A DNA stretch of 64,000 nucleotides from Herpomyces periplanetae (lineage: Eukaryota > Ascomycota > Laboulbeniomycetes > Herpomycetales > Herpomycetaceae): assembly GCA_009733715.1 (NCBI GenBank), contig WMKJ01000041.1:41126-105125 (forward strand). The letters run 5' to 3'. Positions 32,401 through 44,800 of the stretch are shown piece after piece (the stretch's first letter is position 1; the number at the start of each line of letters is the position of its first letter). Position numbers and translations under genes: made by a program. Under the pieces are notes generated by a model. The model had not been told where the DNA came from, ran no database searches, and saw only the letters and a list, made by a program, of their open reading frames with translations.

Positions 32401-34470
32401 GATTATCATAAATGTCACTAGCTGCATTATGTTTTTCATTGATTCCGACGGGACCTGTAGCAATTCTTCTCGTTTTGACACAGCATCATGCGTAAAATTG
32501 TCACATATCTGGCATTCAATAGCTTCAGGTAGTACATCAAAGGAATCCATCCTACCGTCAATGTTGTACAACATCTTTGTATAGGCACACGGGCAAATTA
32601 ATATTTTCCGTAAAATCGGCAAGATACATTCTTCGTTTTCACTTAGTAAGTTGCTAATAAGATAATCAGCAATCAAGTATTAAAATAATAAATAAGATAG
32701 ACGAAACAATTCGCAAGACAGCCGACTATAATCTAAGGTAACAAACCTGACAGCCTGCCTAACATTCTCTTCCGAATCAAATGAACTTATTCGGAGATGA
32801 CTAGTAATGCTTTCCATGAGATGATGGAAAAGGGATACCTGCCAGTCTTTACCAATTTCATTCGAACTCTGTGTTGATTCAATTTTCATGGAGGAGTCTG
32901 GAAGATTGTCTAAAAGTTGGACTAGTCGTTCCAGGTTGCTTCGCCATTCCTCATCATCCAAGCCGGACTCCTGCGATGAGCCAATTCCATCATCAGACAT
33001 AACACACTCTTTCCTATGTGCTGAATTGGACCAACTGGACGTCCAGAGTAATATGGAAAACTAAATTTTGGTATTGTTAGAAAATCATAAAGAAACCTTT
33101 CAATAATATAACGTTGCAATTCCTTACCGAGAATCTAGAGAACAAAGTTATGTATAAATCAGTATTACAATGTAGCAAATCAGCTTCAGGGGATAAAATT
33201 TCCAAGAGAACAGATTCACAGTTGGGATTCTTGAGAGAGTAGATTCTTAAATCGAGTAAGCAATGGGCAAGAAATGACTGAAGAATCAAAACGGGGCATT
33301 TAGCCACGGAACAAAGTATGTTACGAATCTGATATGCAAATCTGCAGACAAGAGGCAATTTGGTAGCTTCACATGGTTTATCAAAAGGAAAAACTGACTT
33401 GGCGCAAGATAATAATTCAATCTGTAATGTGGAAAAGTAATTTAATTCGGAGGAAGAATGAGACATTAAGAGAATTGGGTTGAGCAAACGTTCTACCCAG
33501 TCAAGAACCCAAACCACGCGGGAAATGTCAGGTTGACTAGATAGATTGACAGGCATAAGAGATGAAGAAATCGAATTGATCAAACAGATAGAAATTCGGA
33601 TGGCATGATCGACGGATTTAATATCGTAGGATTCAGTACGTGGATATACGAATGCATCGCCCAAGCCAGATCTTAGTGACTGTTGGGCAGTTTCCGATGG
33701 AATTGTAACGATAAAATTTAAAGCATCTCGGCGTAAGAAGGTTCGTTCAACGGAGGAAAGCAAACCTACACATTCAACGAAGATTCGTAAATCGGTAAAG
33801 ATTTATAAAGATTTCCTCAGTCATAAACCAATTGTCAAGGTAAATAAAGAAAAGATGGGCATTCATACTAAAAGAACCAAATCAAAAGGGATCAAATACC
33901 ATTAACCACATCGCATAAAAAGTTAAGAAAGCCGTTGGCATTGCGATGAAATCCGGGTATTTTTTGAGGAGAGCACAAGCATGTTACGAGCAGCTTCTCG
34001 ATCAACTCACGCAGCTCACTATATATATCTAAACTTATTAATCTAATAAGTTTAATGAAAAGCCATACAACTACAGGAGGTTTGGCACATGGATAATCAA
34101 GCCCACAATCTTCAACATGGAAGAATATTCGAGGATAACGATCAATCAGCGCTTGGGTAAATACTATGGAAGATTTTGCCTGTTGAATTTGTATAAACGG
34201 GTTGTAGGTACCACATTCGAATAATGGGTCCAAACCGCATCTGGAAACGGTTGCCAGTAAATCGGCTGTTTTAGCAATATTGAGATCTTCATCTTTTTCG
34301 GTATCAGCAAGATATTCTTCCAGTAAAGATTGAAACATTTGTTGCTTTTCAATATCACGACTTTTGGCATGATTTTCCACAATCTGAGCAGCTAGCGTAG
34401 TCGCAGGTGCCACCGTAGTGTCGCATATGGAGACGTCATTGCCAAAGTCAGCAAGACTAGACGGAAACAT
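26481..34470 (-). CDS. MEC1: ATR-family checkpoint kinase (Mec1/Rad3)
   Basis: This PI3K-like kinase senses RPA-coated single-stranded DNA through its ATRIP/Ddc2 partner and triggers the replication and damage checkpoint. Five exons are inferred on -: 34470-33900, 33765-33128, 33060-32747, 32653-27597 and 27304-26481, giving 2467 residues, normal for the family. The long N-terminal part is helical-repeat-like; the FAT region lies roughly at 1500-2010. The kinase N-lobe precedes RLMEFN; intron 4 (291 nt) falls between RRL and IKTYAVTPLNEECG. The catalytic loop GLGDRHGEN (D2308, N2313) and the metal-binding Asp of HVDFN (D2327) are intact. The FATC domain ends in YIGWCPFL. Intron 1 was chosen because it alone keeps the frame. 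The N-terminal junctions are less sure than the kinase part. Confidence 0.93.
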
Positions 34471-34738
34471 TTCATAATAGGAATAATTAAATATTAGCTA
34501 TACAAACTTATAAGTTAACTTTATAAAACTAATCGAAAAGTTTAAATTTTTGCTTCGTCGAAATTTTCCCATCATCATCAATATGTATATTCCTCAGCCT
34601 CATATACCGCCACATAGCATCACGCCCGTGTGGCGCAGAAATGTCACGTGAGCCGTTTGACAGTTTTGGGCAAGAGTTTTGGTGGGTGGAGAGGAGATGA
34701 GCTTCAGATTGAACAAGATAGAATTGAATTAATTCATT
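34471..34738. promoter_or_regulatory. Divergent MEC1-TAD2 promoter
   Basis: Only 268 bp separate the two start codons. TCACGTGA lies at 34644-34651, 88 bp from the TAD2 start codon. Shared control is possible but inferred. Confidence 0.5.
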
Positions 34739-35584
<846 letters not shown>

Positions 35585-35705
35585 GAATCTATTTAGTTTG
35601 ATGAGTTTGGTTAAAGGTGCGGACAAATAAGTGGCGATGAAAGTGCAAGTTATTTGGTTTGATGTAAAAAGAATCCATATATTATCTAAACGCGTTCAGG
35701 ACAAA

Positions 35706-36136
35706 TTAAAATATACCATCAGGTTCTCCAGGTAGCCTAGGTACCCTCTTTTGCTTCCAGTTATCTTGATCATTACGCACGAGTCTCTAGATGAGAGAGG
35801 TTAGAATATAAAAACTAATATGCAAATCCATTTAATATAATAATGTAACTGATAGTTGTAAAATCGTACGTAATACTCTTCACGTATGTCAAATCTTCTT
35901 CGATTTTTGCTTAAGCCTAAGCTTTCATCTTTTGAGAGCATTCGAACTTTTTGATCATACTTCTCATAGCGTGCTGCGGTAACAGGGGTAAGAAATATAC
36001 TTCCAGCAATCATCAGAGTAATAAAAGGTAAACCAAATAAAATAAATGGATGGTGTTCTAAACCAGCACGATATTTCACCGCAAGTTTACCGAATAATGA
36101 ATTAGTACGGTACCTATGTCGAGGAAAAAGTGACAT
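35706..36136 (-). CDS. COX16: COX16, cytochrome c oxidase assembly factor
   Basis: COX16 is an inner-membrane protein that helps metallation and assembly of cytochrome oxidase subunits. Two exons are inferred on -: 36136-35870 and 35786-35706, 115 residues. One transmembrane segment lies at about 31-50 (FILFGLPFITLMIAG). It is followed by family blocks RYEKYDQKV, RRRFDIREEYY and, in exon 2, RLVRNDQDNWKQKRVPR and PGEPDGIF. The intron has a TTCTAAC branch site. Without splicing the frame would end in an unrelated hydrophobic tail. The open frame extends upstream to 36202, but the Met at 36136 gives the expected short basic N-terminus. Confidence 0.93.
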
Positions 36137-36501
36137 GGTTAAAAGTTTTGGTATAGAGAAGGGCCGATTTTCATAACAGTATTCAATTAAATACTGGTAC
36201 ACCCAATCTTATAAGTATAATTTACTTGAAATAATTCTTAAAATTGAAATAGAGTATAAAATTCACAATTAAACATGATACATAGTAACATTTTCCAGTT
36301 ATCAATACATAAATCGTTCCATCGTCAACGAAATTTTTTCGTCCAAAAGAACTCGAAAAATTCATGCCCAAGCACGTGCGCATGGTAGCACCGCCACACG
36401 CAGCTGGATGTGTAACTGTTTAGGGAAGGTGGTACGAAATGTAGACGAGACGAGACGAGGAGAAATAAGTTGGTGTGGAAAGAGCGAGTAGTTCGTGGAT
36501 G
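36137..36501. promoter_or_regulatory. COX16 promoter region, downstream of MED17
   Basis: CACGTG lies at 36373-36378. From 36418 to 36480 the + strand is purine-rich (repeated GACGAGAC), meaning pyrimidine-rich on the sense strand of COX16. No gene is seen. Confidence 0.45.
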
Positions 36502-37839
36502 CTAAGAAGGGAAAGGGGATTCTAGATTATACAACTTGGAGATTAGAATTGTCAAGATAGACGAAGTAACGGGAGAAGGATTCCAATCAGATGTAACTTT
36601 GGGAATATCGGTACGACGGTGTAAACGTCTGGTGTATGTTTGAGACATCAAAAGTCTTAAAAGAAGAGCAATAAATTCAGCGTGCTTGTCTTTGGAATGA
36701 GAAATTGTATGATCAAATATCTGAGGAGATTTAACTGGGTAGAGGTCGATATGAATAAAAAGAGATGCTTGAGTAGATTGAGTATCTGAAAAGCGAGAAA
36801 TTGAAGAAAGTGATGGAGGATTAACAGGAATAGATATACAACCGAAGTTTTCTTGAACACCATAAATGTTCAAAACACGAGCTTCTTGAAGCATTTCAAA
36901 AAAAAGTTCTTCCTCAAATAGAGCGTTCTGCATGCATAGAATTTGTTTTTCAATGGGAATATTTGCCTGATTAGTAGATGATTTAAAATTGGAATCTTGA
37001 GGTATACATGAAGTTCCCAGGCAAGTTTCGTCTCGAAAAATTCTCACCCGGACTGTACAAGGATTTGAATGACCGAAACTCTCAAGTACAATATCACCAT
37101 GTGAAGAACGAGCAAAGCGGGCAAAGCCCCGCGCACGGAATTGTGGTGATGCTTCAAGAGCACCAATTTGCACGCCAAAAGTCGGACTGTGAGGTGAAGT
37201 TCGCAAAATAGCCCAACCTTTGCGTTGAATTTCAAGCATTTGCTGCCAGAATTTAATATCTCCATTAATTTCGTTTTGAAGGGAATTTGAACTAAGTCTA
37301 AATTTTCTTGAAATTGAACTTAAACCTTGAGTTTTCCAGCCTAGAGACAAGAGTAAATTTTGCCGATTTTTCTCTTCAACCGGTGGACTTGTTGAAGCAT
37401 TTGCCGTGTGTTCGCTATTCCATTCATCATATGCTAAAGTTTCCGGTGGGATAATAGCTTTTATAGCTGGTGACATGGAATTAAGTGCATTTTTAGGAAA
37501 AAACTTGGAGATTAACAATGATATAAAGTCCAGACATAGTAAAATTTGATGCCTGGCGGACGTAATAAAGTAAAGTAATTCTTGCTTTGTGGCGATGAGT
37601 TTATCAACGATTGATTTAATTGAAGCATCTTGCTCCGAGTTAGTTTCATCAAGGTTCTCCGAAACTGTCGATGAAGTATCTTGAAATATTGAGCTTTGTA
37701 GGGATTCTTCGCACAAATTTCTGAAAGGTCCGAAACTTATGTTTATCCGCTCAAGCCTATGCCCTAAAGATTCATTACTTGGGGGCTCGCTCCACGGATG
37801 GGATGTAAGAATTACCTGCTTCAGCGTGGAATTTTCCAT
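36502..37839 (-). CDS. MED17: Mediator complex subunit 17 (Srb4-like)
   Basis: MED17 is the central head-module subunit of Mediator, linking activators to RNA polymerase II. Single exon, 445 residues, within the range of fungal orthologues outside the Saccharomyces group. Family blocks are in order: an acidic N-terminal third; a helical segment with LLISKFFPKN and MSPAIKAIIPPETLAYDEW; WKTQGLSSISRKF; FWQQMLEIQRKGWAILRT; and FGVQIGALEASPQFRARGFA. The C-terminal half shows weaker conservation, as usual. The start is the first Met of the frame. Confidence 0.85.
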   Translation of the reverse strand: MENSTLKQVILTSHPWSEPPSNESLGHRLERINISFGPFRNLCEESLQSSIFQDTSSTVSENLDETNSEQDASIKSIVDKLIATKQELLYFITSARHQILLCLDFISLLISKFFPKNALNSMSPAIKAIIPPETLAYDEWNSEHTANASTSPPVEEKNRQNLLLSLGWKTQGLSSISRKFRLSSNSLQNEINGDIKFWQQMLEIQRKGWAILRTSPHSPTFGVQIGALEASPQFRARGFARFARSSHGDIVLESFGHSNPCTVRVRIFRDETCLGTSCIPQDSNFKSSTNQANIPIEKQILCMQNALFEEELFFEMLQEARVLNIYGVQENFGCISIPVNPPSLSSISRFSDTQSTQASLFIHIDLYPVKSPQIFDHTISHSKDKHAEFIALLLRLLMSQTYTRRLHRRTDIPKVTSDWNPSPVTSSILTILISKLYNLESPFPS

Positions 37840-39109
37840 TTAGAATGTTTATCAAGTAAGGTGAAATTTTAGATCGGTTAGGAAAAAAACGGTTTTTTGA
37901 TGTCAAACTCTTCTCGTATTCACGTCTAGTGCCAGTTAAAGGGTGCTTTGCTACAAAAATATTTGCTTGTTGAATGGAATGTGGGATTAATGAGTCTCTG
38001 TGAATGTTTATTCTAATTTAATTATTTATTTAATTCTAGTTTTGAATATTCACAATTTTCATACTGTAATTCTCTTTTGAAAGTCTAATTAACTAGATTA
38101 TGCATGGAATTTTCAATGAAAGTTCTTCAAGAGTCGAAAATAAACTTTTTACATTACATCATTTATGTGTTATCAACATACTTTGTAGGTCACTCCTACA
38201 AAGTTTACCCAGTTTTACACTAAGCTCGCACTTTAGGATAATTTTCAATTCACATAGTTGCGAACACCCAAAAACTTTCATTTAAAACTTAAATGAATAA
38301 GTTAACTTGATTTGCTTATCATAAAAGTTTTCCCATCAGTTGAGATAAATGAGCTTAATATTTATCGTCAAAAGTGTATACTTAAACTCTAAAACAATAT
38401 AACCTCCTTACTGCTCTACGTATGATTTTTATGAACCTTTTAATTGTAGATTCGTTACGCACAAAAGAATTAATAAAAACTCATCTCATGGTAAAATTTG
38501 GGCCTAAAATTCACAATAAAATTTCTCGCAACTGAAAACTCATCCGTATCATGAATACTTATTTCAAGTTTTATAATATATAATTCTAAATTCAAACTAC
38601 TCATAACCTTCTCCAGTATTTTCAGGACACGACTTTTTAAATTTTAACTTAACGTCTATCATAACATAAAAATGGAGACTGACATTTTACTTTCCATTTT
38701 CATCCCAAACTTCAATTTCCATCACATAAATTCTCATAATTTAACCCACTCAATTCATTTTAAGTTAATCAACCTTAAATAGCACATCATATACATACCT
38801 TGCCAACATTCTTTTCCAGAACTTTGATCTTCGTCTCTGTTCCATCAAAATATTTTCCAAATTTCCCTTTTCAGTAATTCGACATATCACGTGGAAACAT
38901 CAAATTGGATCGTCACGTGCAGTGTAATGGTTCGGGTTGGATAATTATTGATCCTTGTGAGGTGATGACTTGTCCAGCGCGCAGTTTGGAAAGTTAAACG
39001 AGATCTTTTATACAACGCTAATATGTACGTATGTCAAAATAGACTCTCAAAGTTTCGTAAAGACTTGTTAGTTTATTTTAATCTGATCTATTTCTGAAAT
39101 TAAATTAAT
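37840..39109. promoter_or_regulatory. AT-rich divergent MED17-ETR1 interval with paired CACGTG
   Basis: AT-rich and without a gene. Two CACGTG sites at 38888-38893 and 38914-38919 lie about 190-220 bp before the ETR1 start codon. A sequence near 38189-38207 (TCACTCCTACAAAGT) is preceded at about 38173 by a near-inverse copy. Confidence 0.5.
38888..38919. promoter_or_regulatory. Paired CACGTG sites upstream of ETR1
   Basis: Two CACGTG cores with starts 26 bp apart (TCACGTGG and TCACGTGC). Spacing of about two and a half helical turns and position 190-220 bp before the start codon suggest a real bHLH target; not proven. Confidence 0.45.
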
Positions 39110-40570
39110 ATGAGAATTCTTTGGAACCTTCGTAAAAATAATGAATTCGCGTTTTTTGATTTCAAATACTCTTCTTTTCATCTACTATCACCGTCTTCCT
39201 CTTTCCCTAACTCAATATTTTTCACTAAATTTAAATATATACATAATTTAAGATCAGTCTGTACATTTGGATACACACAAGCGAGGGCTTTAGTTTATAA
39301 GGATCATGGAGCTGACGCCTCCTCGCAATTACACCTACATCGATATTCAATATCACCCGGTATACCGTCTAATCATGTCTTAATTAGATTTTTGGCATCG
39401 CCAATTAATCCTGCTGATATAAATCAAATTCAAGGGTTTTATCCTTCGTTACCAAATTGGACCTCTTCATTGGGCACGCCGTATCATGTTGCTGTAGCAG
39501 GTAATGAAGGTGTTGCTGAAGTAATGTCTGTGGGCCCAAATGATTCAGCTAAACCTTCTAAGAGAAATTTATCTAGTGGGGATTGGGTTGTCCCCCGCAA
39601 TCCTAGTTTTGGCACCTGGAGGTCTCACGCTTTGGTGCGAGAATCGGATTTACTAACTATACCAGCGGAATGGCGTGGGAAATTATCTGCGATTGATGTT
39701 GGGTGTGTATCTGTTAATCCATGTACGGCTTACAGGCTTTTATGTGATTTTTGGCCCTCCAATCTTACTTCTCATGATAACGTCAATCAGTGCGAAGCTC
39801 TACCCGCTAACCCAGGTCGAGGGTATTGGTTAATACAAAATGCTGCGAATAGTGCTGTTGGTCGTGCTGTTATTCAACTTGCTCATCTTTGGGGCATACA
39901 CACAATTAATATTATTCGTGAACGTTCTTCGCCTCAAGCCACCCAAAATTTAAAAAAAGAATTAGTAGACCTGGGCGCTGATATTGTCTTAACGGATACT
40001 GAGGCAGATAATTCTAGCTACCTTAACTTGAATATTGCCCCTAAACTTGCGATTGATCACCCCTTGCATATTCATGCAGTTGGTCAGTCATCATCATACG
40101 AATTGGCATCACACAGAGGAGAAAACTTTCATTCTAAGCTGCTATTAGGATTAAACTGTGTAAGCGGCCGCAACGCTATGAAACCGTTTGCGACCCTTCT
40201 AGCTCCTGGCTCTCGTGTAGTTACATACGGAGCTATGGCCCGAAAACCTCTCTCAGTCTCAGCATCGTCGTTGATATTTCAAGACTTAAAAGTTTGCGGA
40301 TTTTGGCTTACACGGTGGTCCTACCTACATCCAGAGGAACGTATTAAAACCATTCGAGTACTTTTATCCCTCATTCAAATGGGTAAACTCCGTGTAAACT
40401 TTTCAACGAATGCATGTTCAAATGAAACGGGGAATACATCCAGTATGACACCGGTTGAGTGGTCCGATATTACGCAAGAAAGTATACTGCTTAAACCTAT
40501 TCGTGAAACCGCAAACCCTAATGACCCAGGTAAACGAACAAAGTATATTTTTACATTTAAGACCGAATGA
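39110..40570 (+). CDS. ETR1: Mitochondrial 2-enoyl thioester reductase (ETR1/MECR)
   Basis: This enzyme reduces trans-2-enoyl-ACP with NADPH in the last step of mitochondrial fatty-acid synthesis, which supplies octanoate for lipoic acid. Single exon, 486 residues. The first 50 residues are rich in Ser, Phe and basic residues, consistent with a mitochondrial presequence. The medium-chain reductase fold follows: SPINPADINQIQGFYPS with the catalytic-type Tyr111, GNEGVAEV, and the nucleotide-binding segment QNAANSAVGRAVIQLA (about 243-258). Next come LNCVSGRNA, VTYGAMARKPLSV and DLKVCGFWLTRW. It is longer than the yeast enzyme, mainly in the presequence, near 280-340 and at the C-terminus. Confidence 0.93.
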   Translation: MRILWNLRKNNEFAFFDFKYSSFHLLSPSSSFPNSIFFTKFKYIHNLRSVCTFGYTQARALVYKDHGADASSQLHLHRYSISPGIPSNHVLIRFLASPINPADINQIQGFYPSLPNWTSSLGTPYHVAVAGNEGVAEVMSVGPNDSAKPSKRNLSSGDWVVPRNPSFGTWRSHALVRESDLLTIPAEWRGKLSAIDVGCVSVNPCTAYRLLCDFWPSNLTSHDNVNQCEALPANPGRGYWLIQNAANSAVGRAVIQLAHLWGIHTINIIRERSSPQATQNLKKELVDLGADIVLTDTEADNSSYLNLNIAPKLAIDHPLHIHAVGQSSSYELASHRGENFHSKLLLGLNCVSGRNAMKPFATLLAPGSRVVTYGAMARKPLSVSASSLIFQDLKVCGFWLTRWSYLHPEERIKTIRVLLSLIQMGKLRVNFSTNACSNETGNTSSMTPVEWSDITQESILLKPIRETANPNDPGKRTKYIFTFKTE

Positions 40571-41840
40571 AGTAGTAATGAGCATTGCATTCCACGGGTA
40601 TTAAGAACCATACAGGTACTCTTTACGTCACGCATCCCGTCGTTATACACTCTCACACAAGCTTAATTAACCCATTTTAAAATACATCATGTTAGAATAA
40701 TCACACATTTGATATAACTGGCTGAGAATAATGCGTTGGAACTTATTAACACGTCTATCCGTGCCAGTTGAACAATATATACCGGACCTTTGTGACATTA
40801 AATTCGAATACCAACACGGACAGTGCATGAGATGAGTGCCTGTAATAGTATATTGTGCAGAATCCCTGTTATATATACGTCAGCAAACTTGTTCGGATGG
40901 TTGAGCTTTTGATAAAAATTTACGGACTGACACGTTGATTCAGCACCAGTATCCATTGTCAAAGGTTTCCATGACTGAATATACTGAACTTAAGGGTTGA
41001 TTTCACTCAAATATACCAACTAAGACACAACAGGTCGTGTATTGCCCACACGTTAGTTACACACGGTTGTATATATATGCACATACAAGTCTCAGTGGAA
41101 ATACGTGATGACACAAGAAGCAGCAGATGGCAAGATTTATTATTTTGGGCAGGTTGTGTAATTTCATGTGGATGTGAGAATTTACAAGTACAAAACCGAA
41201 ATTATGGTTGTGTATTGCGATCAGGCCGGTACCACACAGGTTTGACATCATCAGATATTAGCTTACAAGGTGTAGCATAAACAGGAGTTATGATAAGCGC
41301 TTAGTGATCTGATGTATCAGAAGTCAGCGGATTTTATATCGCAGACTGCCTTGCGGTGTGAAACCTAGGCTTCAAGTGTGGCACCCAAGAGAATAATGGT
41401 GGAGTTTTGCGCTTAATGGTAATTTGGAGTAAAATTATGTGATAATGGTAAGTAAAAGTATGCTGCTATTTGGGGAAAAGATCACTGAAACATCGTTTTA
41501 CATCAATTATTAGCAAGGATTTCGTGGTAAAAGGACTGCAACAAAATCGAACAAAACAAGAAAGATAGCTGCGGTATATATGGCGCAACAAAGACTGACA
41601 TAAGTGACAATTATTCTCATACAACCATGGCCGTAGCCAGGGTCAGGAACAATCAACATGGAAAGCCAAGGTACAATAGTCAGGGTCAAGAAAAACTAGC
41701 TGCAAAGTAACTAATGGAAAAACATGTCGATAACGAACATTTGAACGGCGTGACAATAATTGAAATACTGCCATTTTGAGCACGTTAAATGTCCAATTCA
41801 ATGGGTATCATCCATCATGACTCGACCATGTATTGAATAT
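40571..41840. other. Interval between ETR1 and the Ser-rich gene
   Basis: The two genes converge here. No coding homology is recognised in either direction; no repeats of note. Confidence 0.5.
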
Positions 41841-44800
41841 CTAAATCCCAATACCTTTAAACCAAGCTTCCTCATTGTTTAGCCCAGTTAAAGCCTCGGT
41901 TCCAGTATTAGCGTTTCCACCGTTTGTATCATTAGTCGACTCGCTGGTATCACCAAAAGTAGTTTTATCAAAACTCCAAGACAAATCGATAAGAGGCGCC
42001 GATGTAAACTTGGGTAAAGGAGGTAGCGAGCTTGCGTTCGAATTAGCTGATGAGGATAATCCAGCCATGTTACCATCTTTAGATGTGAAGGATTTTCGGC
42101 CTAAAGAGAGAGCGGAAACGAATCCGAAAGTGGATGATCGTGTTGCCGGGTATCCCGTGTTCGCTGCGGCCTGTTTACTACCAAAAATACCTCGTTTTTT
42201 ACGGTTAGGGTAAACGGAACTTGGAAATTTTAACTTATGACCCGCTTTGCTAGTTAAACTTTTCTCTCCCAAGCTTATACGTGCATTAGAATTTTGATTG
42301 AGTATGGAGTCCACAATCGTTTCTCTGCCATCTGGACCCGCTGATGCGTTATCAGGTGAAATTGTTTTCATATGAGGATTCTGAAATTTATCGTCAGTTG
42401 CTGAGTCTACTTGTCCAACCACAAATAGTGTACTAATGCGTTTTCCATTCACCCGAGCTTGATTGCAAGCTCGCTTGATTCCCGGAATGAGCTGAGAAGA
42501 CGAATCATTGCTATGGGTTGCATTGACTGGTAATTTCCCAGAAACTAGTTTTTCGCTTTCAGCGGACTTCTCCCCACTTTTATGGGCTTTCCCATTTGTT
42601 ATACCGTCCGTATTCTTTGCTTCATCACACGGCGCGTCAACTTTCAAGCCTTCAGATTCATCTACCCCTGATAATTTAGACGTCGAATTAAGTATACTTG
42701 CAGACGGCGGAGTAGTTGACGAAGGGTTGGTCATGGGTGTCAATGATGTATCATTTGTACATGTGGATTCCGCATTAGTCAAGCAACTTCCAGCACTTGA
42801 ATCACGAACAATTCGACTTTCTAAAGAAGGGGGTAATGGCACCACAGTGTTTTCGTTGTCAAAAGAATAGTCAACCGATATAGCCGTGGATGGTACACAG
42901 AACGATAGGACGGGCGGGCCTGACTTGAGCTTAAATGGGCCACAGAATGCACTAGTGCCCGGAGTATTGTTTAGACGTTGAGTGCCATCTTGACGTCCAT
43001 GATATGTAAATGACCTACGCTTTGCAGAGTGGAAAGACTTTGATCGACCCGCATTAAACTTGGACTTGCCACCTATTTCATCATTTTCCACCTTTAGACC
43101 AAACGTAGACTTAGAATGAGCTCCACGAGAATTAGAATCCTGGTCTGGCTCATTGGTAACAGCTGACTTGAGTAATTCTCTTCGGAAACTTTTTCGCGGG
43201 CCTGGTTCCTGTGGTTCTGAGTTGGTGAAAGCGGATCCAAAGGGTAATGGGCTTGGCATACAACCGCTATGCGTATACGATGTGAAGTATGATGATGAGC
43301 GCTGTACGGATTTAGATCGATTTAAGGCTCCGCGGAATGTAACAGCAAAACGTCTAAAGAGCGGAATATTTACCTTGGAGCCAGTTCTGTTGTGGGATGT
43401 AAGTGATAGTGTATGGGTAGGTGATAGTCTTAGAGGTAGTTCGTCGTGAGTCAAATCACCGCTTAGTTCTGTGCTTTGAAGGCGAGAGTTTTTGGAATTA
43501 TACTCAGGATGAGTCGGACTTGTATCGCAAACATCTAAATCAAGATCCAGAACGTCGGTAACATTAGCGTTAATCATTGCAGCATCATCACTCTCGGTAC
43601 AGCTAACCAGGTTAACTGTACTTCTATGTCTTTCACTAGAAAGTCCAATAGTGCTTTTTCTATGTTCGTAAACGGTATCTGGACTGCTAGAGAGCTGGTA
43701 TGAAGTGTGCAATAGATTGTTGGCAGACTCAGAATAAAAGCTTTGGAGTTCAGGTACCTTTTCACGCGACATGCATGGGTGGAAAGTAGAATCATCAGTA
43801 GACATGGCCATATTGTCAGTCTTGCCGTTAGATTGAGGACGGCTGTTAACGGTAGAAGGACTACCATACTCAGGATCTAAAACAACAGAACGAATGCTGG
43901 AGGTCCCGCTCGAAGCAGAATCCAAAAATGAAGATGAACTAATGGCAAAACTATCTTGTGGCAAAGGGAGTGGAGCGGTACCAGTAAGGGTACTTAAAGA
44001 AGCCGTCTGGCTTGAAAGCATGGACAAATGCTCTTTCGTACTCAAAATGTGAGAAGTTGAATTGCTGTTAAGAGAAATTGGAGCCGAATCTGACTCAGAG
44101 GAGCTTTTGGTATTTGACGGCTGTGTTTGCGGCAAAGGGGGTAAAGCTTTGCTTGAGGATGATCTGGATGATATGATGATTTGCCCGGACGGACAGGGCT
44201 GCGGATTCTGCTCGGACAGCGTCCCAGGTGTGCTGGGTATTGCTGAAACTTTATTAGCTTTGTGCTTCAACGCTTGAGCAGATGTGCTACTTAAGTCAAT
44301 GTAATCAGGTTTGCGTGAAGAATGCTTTGTGACACACGTGTGTCGATAATAATGGTCAGATTTATCAGCACGCTGAGGAAGAATGAGCAATTGAGCGATA
44401 TGGGAAGGTGATGAAGTTGGAGGAGGATTAGCCGGCAAAGAACTGGTGTAAGCAATTGGAAAGGGTTGGAATGTATAATCTGAATAATTGTGATCAGAAG
44501 GGTTACCAATACTCATAGCACCCGACACAGCTTTCAGTGCTTCAACGTGTGCGTCAACTTCGAGGGAAGAAGGGTACAAAATATCGGATGTAGAACATCC
44601 AGGACTAGGAGATGCTCGGGCACTAGATGATTCGGAACTTCTAACACTGGGACTTCTGATTAAAGAGGTTACAGCGCTATTTCTTGAACCGCGACTACCA
44701 TTACCCCGAGAGAAATGAGAAGCGACGGAACCATCTAAGCTTGATTTTGAGCCTAGAGCGCGCAGCGCAGGTGAAGAGTTGACATGAGATGCAAACCGGA

